NCBI GenBank assembly: GCA_017517605.1
Contig: JAFWYQ010000012.1
Location: 1 to 64,000 of the forward strand
DNA from: Bacteroidaceae bacterium
Lineage (GTDB): Bacteria > Bacteroidota > Bacteroidia > Bacteroidales > Bacteroidaceae
Direction of reading: 5' to 3'
DNA length: 64,000 nucleotides
Positions 33,901 to 41,859 of this stretch are shown here, one piece after another. The translations under genes were made by a program, and so were the position numbers. How positions within the stretch are numbered: the stretch's first letter is position 1; the number at the start of each line of letters is the position of its first letter. The notes under the pieces were generated by a model. That model was given only the letters and a program-made list of their open reading frames with translations. It had not been told where the DNA came from and ran no database searches.

Positions 33901-34563
33901 GAAGTTTATAGCAATATTGATACTTGGACAACTGCAGGTGTAAATCATCAGTGGACTATTGATGCGTACGAAGTAAATGGTGTAACTTACAACGTCATAT
34001 CCGGTATCACTATTGCAGGCGACCAACTTACTGTAGATGGTCCTGTCGAACTTAGTGCTGGTGGCGATTCTATCTACAAGACAGCCAATGACATGACATT
34101 CACTGCAAAGGCTACAATGGGACAGACCACTTTGGCTACATATAGCAAACAAGGATTCCATGTGACATTCCCGACAGAAGGTAAGTCTTTGGAGGTTACA
34201 GATGAAGAACGTAATGCTTCTGAGTTCGAAAATTCTGCCGTGTTTGTAGCTGAAGGTGTGAATTACACTGACAAAGACACCCACAAGTGGATTGTCAATG
34301 GTGTATTTGACGCTGAGTGGAAGACCACATGGGGTTACACGAATTTGAAGTATGAGGTCATTTCTGCTAAGATTATTTCAACAGGAACAGACATTACTAA
34401 TGACTTCGCTCCTGAGTTCGCAGATCCTACTAAGGGTGAGTTGTCTATCCAAAATGCCCATAACTTGACCAAGGACATTGAAATCGTAGTGAAGGTTTCA
34501 TTCGATTACAACTATCAGGTTGGTATCAGCAATACATTCAAGGTGACTGTAAAAGCTGAATAA
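31000..34563 (+). CDS. Large coiled-coil surface lipoprotein, possibly S-layer or fibre-like
   Basis: The 1187-residue product has a lipoprotein signal (STFVSC, Cys 25) followed by KDYDDDIDQLQ. Residues ~30-520 are an Ala/Leu/Lys/Asp-rich coiled coil (e.g. LAAKVAALESQIS, LAQLKGEIADQKSELEDKI) with a repeated 'A..AAL..A.A' pattern, suggesting a long trimeric or dimeric stalk. Residues ~525-1187 are beta-rich with many Asn/Thr. The codon use is highly biased (e.g. GCT, AAG), as expected for an abundant protein. The layout recalls the family of abundant Bacteroides surface-layer proteins of the 'CKDYDDDI' type. It is surface-exposed by inference. No invertible promoter is seen upstream. Confidence 0.8.
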   Translation: MNKKFISAILFGALTVASTSTFVSCKDYDDDIDQLQMQIDQNASSAASDLAAKVAALESQISTLNSAKQDLASQLAAAKTEAANAAAAALDAAKGAQSGADAANKALAEAAAKVAVLETKVASLESVVADLQTAKANLNAQVSDLQSQMAAVKADTKANADAIAKANAEILAKYTELSGKITEVSATLGARIDVIDAALNTIKGNYVTKDELNAKVTELAAVDAQLNAQIATNLKYIETLQATVKELAAKDAELAAKIEADYADLLGKINTVAAEQATALKDIQTWRDSVAANAEEIVAIKEALAGNADQSALDELMVSLGNTQADVMNITESLAQLKGEIADQKSELEDKIAAAEKNAKDYAYDLILKLTDIVNANTGNIATNTDAIDALQAAVADLSDMANGRLADFITSAEQESALADLYDGISAELDNYVSIVDLKRLYADREEIDAQLATLNEELNTWKAGFEEEYAAMKEELKGDIDALKNLNADLVTLKNAVEVLQERVNAIINSVQSVVFVPQYKNNNWDVPTSFLPQYAYNETSTAWEATTSLYFTSTIKFRVQPTGVAQKLADAWIENKDLINLESADALISISRAAQQYMSVEDVKAEGDYLLVKAKNTCETGEDIPTTLVITNEVNDSTVLAKTSDYFKVRNLSINRISYIGLFADTEGLNGHVRYISGNFAVVNYIAGVGNVTIHNTYFDEYPYTKFSTKNTADNSYDLPEANIVLDGTPYSDSYFEVTENGVKVLPAADGTANPDAVGKSITVALADAAYGRNANGDYNVRYNVTYTIAKDVCELTYTIPAFNIKWNTTTANAQRITVETIAAEADQLAAYKQTAQGVFDMLFNAVGTSCIISGTNGCSAALVAETDATTQEKYITVTPIIDINTANYVGTKNALTQTFTLGQNQEIELTINGEINLSIPEAKEFFIKREQYWDGTNDVNVRVNYNVADLDKNVPYVYNLAMDEVYSNIDTWTTAGVNHQWTIDAYEVNGVTYNVISGITIAGDQLTVDGPVELSAGGDSIYKTANDMTFTAKATMGQTTLATYSKQGFHVTFPTEGKSLEVTDEERNASEFENSAVFVAEGVNYTDKDTHKWIVNGVFDAEWKTTWGYTNLKYEVISAKIISTGTDITNDFAPEFADPTKGELSIQNAHNLTKDIEIVVKVSFDYNYQVGISNTFKVTVKAE

Positions 34564-34601
34564 TGTGAACTTAAAAACTTGATTATAAGTTCTCCGCAGG
34601 G

Positions 34602-34637
34602 AAAGGAGGCGTATCCACAAGGGTACGCCCCCTTTTT
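34602..34637 (+). terminator. Terminator after the coiled-coil surface protein gene
   Basis: The stem GGCGTATCC / GGGTACGCC, extended by AAAGGA / CCCTTT, has an ACAA loop and is followed by TTTTTTAT. It lies about 40 bases past the stop codon. Confidence 0.8.
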
Positions 34638-34700
34638 TATTTGCAATATTCCCAAACAATCCCATAAAAGACTGCTCAACGCCACATCCCTGCTGATGCT

Positions 34701-34820
34701 GCAAAAGTACCCGTTTATACTTTGCATTTCTGTAAAATTTGCAAAAGTACCCATTTATACTTTGCATTTCTGTAAAATTTGCAAAAGTATCCGTTTATAC
34801 TTTGCATTTTTGCAGAATTT
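34701..34820. repeat. Three tandem 40-bp repeats upstream of the AAA ATPase gene
   Basis: Copies begin at 34701, 34741 and 34781, each GCAAAAGTACCCGTTTATAC followed by TTTGCATTTCTGTAAAATTT with few changes. Each contains an inverted repeat (GCAAAAGTA / TATACTTTGC). A degenerate fourth portion runs to about 34860. Confidence 0.9.
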
Positions 34821-34885
34821 GTTTGTTTTGCAAAGTATAATTTGTATTTTTGCAAAAGATGGAATTTGTTGGTGAATTTTACTAC

Positions 34886-35016
34886 TTGCCCATATTTTGG
34901 AACAAAAAAACGAGAGTTTTGCCTATGTTTTGAAACAAAAACTTGGAAACTTGCCCCTATTTTGAAACAAAAAACAGTAAGTTTTGCCCCTATTTTGAAA
35001 CAAAATGTATATCTTT
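34886..35016. repeat. Four tandem ~33-bp repeats directly before the AAA ATPase gene
   Basis: TTGCCCCTATTTTGAAACAA-type units begin at 34886, 34919, 34951 and 34984 (spacing 33, 32, 33). Each has a TTTTG-AAA-CAAAA near-palindrome. A TATCTTTG -7 box follows at about 35011-35018, 25 bases before the ATG. Confidence 0.85.
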
Positions 35017-35042
35017 GCATTCAAAATCAAATAATTGCAGAA

Positions 35043-36389
35043 ATGTTTCAAAGAGATGTAATGACAGAGCTCCAGCGTTGGGCCAAAAAGCGGAACAGAA
35101 AGCCACTTGTACTACGCGGAGCCAGACAGGTTGGGAAGACTTCTGTCATCAATGAGTTCGGCCGTGAATTTGACAATTACTTGTATGTTAATCTAGAGGA
35201 TAAGAACATTTATGAATTGTTCAATTGCGCCACGGATGTGAAGGAACTTCTGATTGACCTCTTCACTGCGAAAGGGATGGTTCAGAATGAGGGGTGTACA
35301 TTGCTCTTTATTGATGAAATCCAGAATTCACCCCAAGCAGTAGCACTGTTGCGCTACTTTTATGAAGAATTGCCTCAATTGTATGTGGTGGCTGCTGGTT
35401 CTTTATTGGAAAGCCTGATAGACACGCATATTTCATTCCCTGTCGGTCGGGTGGAATACATGGCCATGCATCCCTGTTCTTTCCGGGAATTTCTGACAGC
35501 AACGGGAAATGGGGTATTACGAAAAAGAGTGGAGGAAGATCCTTTGAAGTCTGTTGCTTTCCATGAAAAGTTATTGCAGCTATTCAACCGGTACGCTTTA
35601 ATTGGTGGTATGCCTGAAGTTATAGCTCAATATATTGAAACAAAAGACCTTGTAGGGCTGAATGATGTGTTTGAATCCCTTTTGAATGGTTATCAGGATG
35701 ATGTGGAGAAGTATGCCCGCAACCATACTCAAACAGGGGTTATACGCCATATCCTGACGGCAGGATGGGGGGAGGCTGCATCAACAATCACGTTGGGCCG
35801 ATTTGCTGGTTCTGAATATAAAGCGCGTGAAATGGGAGAGGCATTCGCAACACTGGAAAAGGCCATGTTGCTTGAATTGGCTTATCCGGTCACCCAAACC
35901 TCTCTTCCTTTGCTCCCTGACAGGAAAAGGGCCCCAAAATTGTTATGGTTAGATTCCGGATTGGTGAATTATGCAGCAGGCATACAGAAGGAAGTGTTTG
36001 CCGCAAAAGATATTTTTAATGCATGGCGTGGCCGGTTTGCGGAACACATTGTGGCACAGGAATTGTTGACCTTGAACAACCGTTTTGGACAGAAGCGTAG
36101 TTTTTGGGTGCGACAAAAGGTTGGTGCTACGGCTGAAGTAGATTTTGTATGGCAGCATGATGCCCGGTTGATTCCTATAGAAGTAAAGGCGGGCCACAAC
36201 GCTCATTTGCGTTCGTTGCATTCATTCATTGACAATAGTGAAAGCTGTCAATTGGCTGTGCGCGTATGGTCACAACCATTTTCTGTAGATAGGGTCGTCA
36301 CCAATGCTGGCAACTCATTCACCCTGTTGAATGTTCCGTTCTATCTTGTCGGTTTTCTGCCAAAATGTATAGCTCCATATCAGTTTTGA
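35043..36389 (+). CDS. AAA-family ATPase with C-terminal DUF4143 domain
   Basis: The product is 448 residues starting MFQRDVMTELQRW; the 88 codons upstream in frame are tandem repeat and are excluded. Walker A is GARQVGKTS (26-34), Walker B CTLLFIDEIQ (~83-92), and a sensor-like VVAAGSLLE follows. The C-terminal DUF4143 region has KLLWLDSGLVNYAAG, RGRFAEHIVAQELL and a PD-(D/E)xK-like strand pair AEVDFVWQ / IPIEVKAGH (E...EVK). This large family of presumed nucleic-acid-related ATPases is found singly in Bacteroidetes and archaea; function is not settled. The two upstream repeat arrays suggest tight, possibly autogenous, control. Confidence 0.87.
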   Translation: MFQRDVMTELQRWAKKRNRKPLVLRGARQVGKTSVINEFGREFDNYLYVNLEDKNIYELFNCATDVKELLIDLFTAKGMVQNEGCTLLFIDEIQNSPQAVALLRYFYEELPQLYVVAAGSLLESLIDTHISFPVGRVEYMAMHPCSFREFLTATGNGVLRKRVEEDPLKSVAFHEKLLQLFNRYALIGGMPEVIAQYIETKDLVGLNDVFESLLNGYQDDVEKYARNHTQTGVIRHILTAGWGEAASTITLGRFAGSEYKAREMGEAFATLEKAMLLELAYPVTQTSLPLLPDRKRAPKLLWLDSGLVNYAAGIQKEVFAAKDIFNAWRGRFAEHIVAQELLTLNNRFGQKRSFWVRQKVGATAEVDFVWQHDARLIPIEVKAGHNAHLRSLHSFIDNSESCQLAVRVWSQPFSVDRVVTNAGNSFTLLNVPFYLVGFLPKCIAPYQF

Positions 36390-36465
36390 GCATTCGGATA
36401 AAATATAATCGGTTCACCCGAACAATACTATATCTTTTTGCGATAAAATCATAGTTCTTACAACC

Positions 36466-36553
36466 TCTTCACAACTGTGAAGAGATGTCTTCACATCTGT
36501 CAAGAGGTCTCTTCACAACTGTCAAGAGACCTCTTCACGGCTGTGAAGAGGTT
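36466..36553. repeat. Four tandem 22-bp palindromic repeats upstream of the OmpA-type gene
   Basis: TCTTCAC starts at 36466, 36488, 36510 and 36532, an exact 22-base period. Each unit reads TCTTCACxxCTGTxAAGAG, a near-palindrome. The remaining parts of the 36390-36770 gap are AT-rich with a TATATTTG -7 box at 36705-36712 for the next gene. Confidence 0.9.
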
Positions 36554-36770
36554 GTTCGGGACGTATTTCTGTCCCTATCAGGTACGTTGTTTATTGGAAT
36601 CAGAAACCATATTGACCGGCATGGATAACTGACTGTATAAGTCCTGATATTTAAATATTTCGTCTGCAACAGTAAAATATGCACGTATAACAAGAAAATG
36701 GCTTTATATTTGTATCTTGAAACGAAATGTAAAGTACTTTAATATTCAACAATTTTAAATATCAGTAGAA

Positions 36771-37898
36771 ATGAAAATCAAGAAAATGTGTTTGGCCATT
36801 TCGTTGGCCGTATGTAGTGTGTCTGCCTTTGCACAAGGGCAGGAGGTGAAGAGTGTGGAGTTCAATCCGCATGGTTATCTGCAATTGCAGGGTGGTGTGG
36901 GAATGACGTTGGGCGAGGCTGAATTCACAGACTTGCTTTCTCCGGCGGCTGCATTCTCCTTTGGCTATCAGTTCAGCCCAGTGTGGGGTGCCCGTATCGG
37001 AATCAGCGGTTGGGAGAGCCGTGGCGGATGGGTGAACCCTTCGGCTGACTATGCATTCAATTATCTGGCCGGAAATCTGGATGTGACGCTCAACCTGAGC
37101 AATCTTTTCTGCCGTTACAATCCTGAGCGTGTCTTCAACCTCAGTATGTTTGTGGGCGGTGGTGTGAACTATGCTTTCAACAACGATGATGCCGAAGCTA
37201 TTGCACGCCAGCTCCGTCAGGAGGTTTTTGCTATGCCTTATTTGTGGCACGACTTCAGAGTGCAGGCCGTAGGACGTGCCGGACTGATGGCAGATTTCCG
37301 CCTGAGCGAACGCTTCAGTCTGAATCTTGAGGCCAATGCCAATATCACTTCTGACCGCTACAATTCAAAGAAGGCAGGGAATCCTGACTGGTATTTCAAT
37401 GCCTTGGCTGGTATCAGCTTCCGACTGGGCAAGCCTACCAGAACAGTGTCAGCCCCAGTATTGCCAGTGCCTGTAGAGGCCGCTCCGGCAGAAAAGAGTG
37501 TAGCAGTAAGGAATGAACCTGTGGCGAAACCAGTGGAGACTGCCACTCAGAATGTAGTAGAGGTGCAGAAAGCGGTCGAGGAATACCGTTGTGACATCTT
37601 CTTTGCAGTGAACTCTTCGGCTGTATCATCAGCGGAAGTTGCAAAGGTGGAGGCTTTGGCAGAGTTCTTGCAGAAGAATCCCGAGGCCAAGGTGACAGTG
37701 ACTGGATATGCTGACGTGCAGACTGGTAATGCAGGCATCAATCTGCGTTTGTCTCAGGAGCGTGCCGACAAGGTGGCTCAAATGCTTGTTGCCAAAGGAA
37801 TCAATGCTTCTCGCATTACAGCCGCTCATAAGGGAGATACAGAGCAACCTTTTGGCGAAAATGTGAAGAATCGTGTCTGCATCTGTTTGGCAAAGTAA
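36771..37898 (+). CDS. OmpA-family outer-membrane protein
   Basis: The 375-residue protein has a signal peptide ending near VSAFAQG, then an eight-strand-type beta-barrel region (~25-220) ending in aromatic strands (YFNALAGISFRLG). A Pro/Val/Ala-rich linker (~225-265) precedes a C-terminal OmpA peptidoglycan-binding domain (~270-375: DIFFAVNSSAVSS, VTVTGYADVQTGNAGINLRLSQERADKVAQML). It tethers the outer membrane to peptidoglycan. The barrel resembles other Bacteroides OmpA-like porins. The four 22-bp repeats 220 bases upstream may regulate it. Confidence 0.92.
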   Translation: MKIKKMCLAISLAVCSVSAFAQGQEVKSVEFNPHGYLQLQGGVGMTLGEAEFTDLLSPAAAFSFGYQFSPVWGARIGISGWESRGGWVNPSADYAFNYLAGNLDVTLNLSNLFCRYNPERVFNLSMFVGGGVNYAFNNDDAEAIARQLRQEVFAMPYLWHDFRVQAVGRAGLMADFRLSERFSLNLEANANITSDRYNSKKAGNPDWYFNALAGISFRLGKPTRTVSAPVLPVPVEAAPAEKSVAVRNEPVAKPVETATQNVVEVQKAVEEYRCDIFFAVNSSAVSSAEVAKVEALAEFLQKNPEAKVTVTGYADVQTGNAGINLRLSQERADKVAQMLVAKGINASRITAAHKGDTEQPFGENVKNRVCICLAK

Positions 37899-38003
37899 GG
37901 TATATTTTGTAAAATCTGTTTATGAATGTAAAGTTTTCGTGCCGACTATTATACCAGACTTGATATTCCCTTATCAAACAAGTAGATAAACAGCCCCAAA
38001 AGT

Positions 38004-38048
38004 AATAAGAGGACATAGCGGGAACGTCCCCCGTTGTATCCTCTTATT
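38004..38048. terminator. Bidirectional terminator between ompA-type and recombinase genes
   Basis: Arms AATAAGAGGACATAGCGGG (38004-38022) and CCCGTTGTATCCTCTTATT (38030-38048) pair over 17 of 19 positions. The structure separates two convergent genes. Confidence 0.75.
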
Positions 38049-38099
38049 CAAGTTTTACAAGTAAAAGCTCTGTGCAGTACAGCTGTTTAAGGCTCGTCA

Positions 38100-39188
38100 C
38101 TATTCCATATCACCCAAATCCAATTCGGGCAAGCTGTCCACCGCCAATTGCTTCACTTCGTCAATGATATGTACATATTTCTCCGTATGACGGATGGTTG
38201 AATGCCCTGCTAAAATTGCAGCAGTCTTGATGTTTGCCCCCTGCAACATGATGTTCGTAATGAACGAATGACGTGCACAATGGAAAGTTATGTGTTTCCG
38301 AATGCCAGCCTTCTCTGACCATTTCATCAACAAACGGCGCACATAGGGATATGATGGAAGTTGAAACACCAGATCATCCGCCTCTCCACTCTTTTTACGT
38401 AACAAATGGACAGCCGTCATACTCAGGTTCAGATGTAACACAGCACGTGAAGAATGCCGCATGACCTTAAGCTGACGGATAACAAGCATATTACGCTGAA
38501 AATCCACCGATCGATACTTCAATGCCACAATATCGCACCAACGAAGCCCCGTATAACAAGCAAACAGAAACGCCCGCTTCACTTCGCTGTACTCCAAAGG
38601 GGTATCAGCCAATTTCTGTATCTCCTCACAGGACAAGATGTCTTTGGTTATCTCCTCTGAAGAGATTAAACGTATGCCTGCTGCCGGATTCTTCAACAGC
38701 AAGCCTTTCTCGACACATTGCGCCAAACACATCTTGAACTTTTTGAAATATCCCACAGGAGTGCTTCCATGCAAGCGTTCAGATAAATAGAACAGAAAAT
38801 CCTCACAGAAAACCTTGTCCAAACAGGCTAAAGGCAAATCTTTCCCCTTGACAAACTTCTTCAAATGGTTGAAAGCAGCCATTACCACCTTTATATCCTT
38901 CCGCCTATAGGAAGCAATAAATTGTTCAAAGACGGTCAAAATACCTACGGAGGTCTGACTATACTGATTGACGGGACAAAGATTTTGCCGCAATTGGCGT
39001 TCACGCTCTGCACAGAGCCGCATGGCAGTCTGCATCTTCAGTTCGTTCAATTCTTGCACTTTAGGATCTGTAGGGACTTCCAGTCTTATACCCAAATACT
39101 CTTTCCAACGTTGACCGTTTTGGCAAATGTCCAGATACAATGATACACTGCCTGCCCGTAAAGGCCTTTTTCTTAGTTTTGCACTCAT
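38100..39188 (-). CDS. Tyrosine recombinase (phage-type integrase)
   Basis: The 362-residue protein has an N-terminal arm-binding-like domain (~5-70), a SAM-like core-binding domain (~85-170) and the catalytic domain. All active-site positions are present: R216 (YTGLRWCD), K241 (RQLKVMR), H303 and R306 (HCARHSF), H329 (AGHS) and nucleophile Y338 (EKYVH). It belongs to the Bacteroides integrase group used both by mobile elements and by DNA inversions that switch surface genes. No conjugation, phage or cargo genes flank it. It may be a relic of an element or a phase-variation recombinase acting elsewhere. Confidence 0.9.
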   Translation of the reverse strand: MSAKLRKRPLRAGSVSLYLDICQNGQRWKEYLGIRLEVPTDPKVQELNELKMQTAMRLCAERERQLRQNLCPVNQYSQTSVGILTVFEQFIASYRRKDIKVVMAAFNHLKKFVKGKDLPLACLDKVFCEDFLFYLSERLHGSTPVGYFKKFKMCLAQCVEKGLLLKNPAAGIRLISSEEITKDILSCEEIQKLADTPLEYSEVKRAFLFACYTGLRWCDIVALKYRSVDFQRNMLVIRQLKVMRHSSRAVLHLNLSMTAVHLLRKKSGEADDLVFQLPSYPYVRRLLMKWSEKAGIRKHITFHCARHSFITNIMLQGANIKTAAILAGHSTIRHTEKYVHIIDEVKQLAVDSLPELDLGDME

Positions 39189-39414
39189 AAAAAATAAAAA
39201 ATTAAATTATTATTATTTCTATATAATAAATAAGGAACCAATCAGCCAACTATAAGGGATTCAAAAAATAAAAAAACGTCCCAAAGTCCATCACCTTTTT
39301 AGCTTTTGGGAACTTAACAGACAAAATCAGGGATATCAACCGACAAAGAGGACAAATAAGGAATTCCTGTTCATACAAGGAAGAGAAATACTATCCAAGT
39401 TGTCTTCCAAAGAA

Positions 39415-39444
39415 AAAAAGTCGGGATTTTATTCCCGACTTTTT
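39415..39444 (-). terminator. Terminator after argF'
   Basis: AAAAAGTCGGGA (39415-39426) and TCCCGACTTTTT (39433-39444) form a perfect 12-bp stem with T runs on both strands. It lies 113 bases past the argF' stop in the 39189-39557 gap, which is otherwise AT-rich and without a gene. Confidence 0.85.
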
Positions 39445-39557
39445 ACGTTTTTATCAACAGCTACAAGCCGCATCGTTACGGCCATAAGGGGAGTTTTCAC
39501 CTCTTTTCACCGAATAATAACATAATCCTATTTCTTCTAAGAGAAATAACTATATTA

Positions 39558-40514
39558 TTATTTAAGTCCTTCAATCAACCGCTTCAGCACGACTGTAGCT
39601 GATATTTCTCGGTTGGCCGCTTCGGGGATAACGATGGATTGGGGACTTTCAATCACGTCGTCAGTCACAATCATGTTGCGGCGCACAGGCAGACAGTGCA
39701 TGAAGTAGGCATTGTTGGTGACAGCCATCTGACGGTCGCTGACGGTCCAGCTGCGGTCTTTGCTGAGAATCTGTCCATAGTTGTCACCAGTATAGGCGGC
39801 CCAGTTTTTGGCATAGATAAAGTCTGCTCCCTCGAATGCCTTCATCTGGTCGTACTCCACGCGGGCATTACCCACAAACTTAGGGTCGAGTTCGTAACCC
39901 TCGGGATGGGTGATAACAAAGTCGTAATCAGCAGCATTCATCCATTCTGCAAAGGAGTTGGGCACAGCCTGCGGAAGGGGACGGGGATGGGGTGCCCACG
40001 TGAGCACCACCTTCGGGCGAGCCGTCTTCTTGTACTCTTCGATGGTGATGAGGTCGGCAAAGCTCTGCAGGGGGTGGCGTGTGGCGGCCTCCATCGAGAA
40101 GACGGGGCGACCACTGTACTTGATGAATTGGTTAAGGATGACCTCTTCGTAATCATAGTCGCGATTCTCGAAACGGGCAAAGGAGCGCACTCCGATGACA
40201 TCGCAATAGCATCCCATCACGGGGATGGCTTCCAGCAGGTGTTCGGGCTTGTCGCCGTCCATGATGACTCCGCGCTCGGTCTCCAATTTCCAGGCTCCCT
40301 GATTGATGTCGAGCACAATCACGTTCATGCCCAAGTTGAGGGCAGCCTTCTGTGTACTCAGGCGGGTACGCAGGCTACTGTTGAAGAATATCATCATCAA
40401 CGTCTTGTTACGGCCCAGTTCCACATATTTGAAACGGTCTTTCTTAATCTCAAAAGCTTCTTGCAGGGCGGCATTGAGGTCGCCGATGTCCTGCACACAG
40501 GTAAAGTTTTGCAT
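39558..40514 (-). CDS. argF': N-succinylornithine carbamoyltransferase
   Basis: The product is 318 residues starting MQNFTCVQDIGDLN; the 12 codons upstream have no support. Carbamoyl-phosphate-binding SSLRTR (46-51 region), HPLQSFAD and HCLPVRRN are present. Residue 90 is proline (GDKPEHLLEA), the position known to separate succinylornithine (Pro) from acetylornithine (Glu) carbamoyltransferases; the Bacteroides fragilis enzyme is the type example. It makes N-succinylcitrulline in the succinylated arginine pathway. It lies downstream of proB-proA on the same strand and ends at a strong terminator. Confidence 0.94.
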   Translation of the reverse strand: MQNFTCVQDIGDLNAALQEAFEIKKDRFKYVELGRNKTLMMIFFNSSLRTRLSTQKAALNLGMNVIVLDINQGAWKLETERGVIMDGDKPEHLLEAIPVMGCYCDVIGVRSFARFENRDYDYEEVILNQFIKYSGRPVFSMEAATRHPLQSFADLITIEEYKKTARPKVVLTWAPHPRPLPQAVPNSFAEWMNAADYDFVITHPEGYELDPKFVGNARVEYDQMKAFEGADFIYAKNWAAYTGDNYGQILSKDRSWTVSDRQMAVTNNAYFMHCLPVRRNMIVTDDVIESPQSIVIPEAANREISATVVLKRLIEGLK

Positions 40515-40548
40515 ATTGTTTTTATGATTTTGTTTCATTTGTTTTTTC

Positions 40549-40588
40549 AAGGCCCTAAGGCCCTTAAAGACCTTAAGGGCCTTAAGGA
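40549..40588. repeat. AAGGCCCTTAAAG inverted array between proA and argF'
   Basis: AAGGCCCTAAGGCCCTTAAA (40549-40568) is followed by GACCTTAAGGGCCTTAAGGA (40569-40588), which folds back on it. It is a short array of the same architecture as the other intergenic elements. Confidence 0.7.
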
Positions 40589-40611
40589 TTTTAGAGAGCT
40601 TTAAACATAAC

Positions 40612-41859
40612 TTATTTTCTCACCTGCCCATTTCCCTTAATAATCCACTTGTAAGAGGTTATTTCCTCCAATGCCATGGGACCACGGGCGTGGAGCTTCT
40701 GAGTGCTGATGCCAATCTCGGCACCAAGGCCGAACTGTGCACCGTCAGTAAACGAAGTAGGCGCATTGGCATAGACACAGGCGGCATCCACCAGACGGAG
40801 GAAGCGCTCAGCTGCAATATTATCCTCAGTAATGATGCACTCGCTGTGCTTCGAACTGTTCAAACGGATGTGGTCAAGGGCTGCATCCAACGAAGGCACC
40901 GTCTTGATGGCCATCGTATAGGAAAGGAACTCCGTACCGAAACTCTCGGGAGTGGCAGGTTTCAACAACTCTGCCGGATAGTTGCCCTGCAAAGCGGCGT
41001 ATGCCGGTTCGTCTGCATAAATAAGTACATTACTCTGGGCCAAAGGAGCGCACAAGGCCGGCAGGTCAGCCAAGCGGTCTTCGTGCAATACCAAACAGTC
41101 GAGGGCATTGCAGACACTCACGCGACGGGTCTTGGCATTGTTGACAATGGCACGCCCCTTCTCCAAATCGGCCGCACGGTCGAAATAGGCATGACAGATG
41201 CCGGCTCCTGTCTCGATGACGGGGATGGTGGCATTGGCACGGACGAAGTTGATAAGATTGCTGCTTCCGCGTGGGATGATGAGGTCTATGTAGCCGTTGG
41301 CATGAAGCATCTCGGCCGTGGCCTCGCGGGTGGCAGGAAGAAGTTCTACCACATGGGGATTCACACCGAAGCGGCTGAGCACATCATGGATGACACCCAC
41401 GATGGCGCGATTGGAGCTATCGGCATCGCTACCGCCTTTCAGCACACAGGCATTGCCACTCTTGAGGCAGAGCGAGAAGACGTCGAAACTGACATTCGGG
41501 CGGGCTTCGTAGATGATACCTATCACACCGAAAGGCACACTCACACGGGTCAGTTCAAGTCCGTTAGGCAGGACATGATGCTTCAACACACGCCCGAGGG
41601 GACTGGGCAACTGGGCCACTTTGCGCATATCGGAGGCTATGCCCCCGATGCGTTCGGCGGTAAGCTTCAATCGGTCATACTTCGGGTCGGCCTCGTCCAT
41701 ACGGGCCAAGTCCTTGGCATTCTCTGCCAGGATATAGTCGGTTTGTGCCACGGCCTCGTCGGCCACGGCCAACAGGATTTCGTTGATGCGGTCGTTATCC
41801 AACATCACCAGCTCGCGGCTGGCTGCCTGCACTTGTTCAAAAGTTTGTTTCAGTTCCAT
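40612..41859 (-). CDS. proA: Gamma-glutamyl phosphate reductase
   Basis: The 415-residue aldehyde-dehydrogenase-fold enzyme reduces gamma-glutamyl phosphate to glutamate semialdehyde in proline synthesis. It shows [42 protein letters not shown] and the catalytic Cys in [15 protein letters not shown]. Length matches the family. Its ATG directly abuts the proB stop (41859/41860), so the two are translationally coupled. Confidence 0.96.
   Translation of the reverse strand: MELKQTFEQVQAASRELVMLDNDRINEILLAVADEAVAQTDYILAENAKDLARMDEADPKYDRLKLTAERIGGIASDMRKVAQLPSPLGRVLKHHVLPNGLELTRVSVPFGVIGIIYEARPNVSFDVFSLCLKSGNACVLKGGSDADSSNRAIVGVIHDVLSRFGVNPHVVELLPATREATAEMLHANGYIDLIIPRGSSNLINFVRANATIPVIETGAGICHAYFDRAADLEKGRAIVNNAKTRRVSVCNALDCLVLHEDRLADLPALCAPLAQSNVLIYADEPAYAALQGNYPAELLKPATPESFGTEFLSYTMAIKTVPSLDAALDHIRLNSSKHSECIITEDNIAAERFLRLVDAACVYANAPTSFTDGAQFGLGAEIGISTQKLHARGPMALEEITSYKWIIKGNGQVRK

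Noticed and set aside
34701..35016. Possible CRISPR array
   Set aside because: Repeats are directly tandem with no unique spacers and there are no cas genes.
34779..35042. 88-codon N-terminal extension of the AAA ATPase
   Set aside because: It is translated tandem repeat; the protein's natural start MFQRDVMTEL follows a promoter box.
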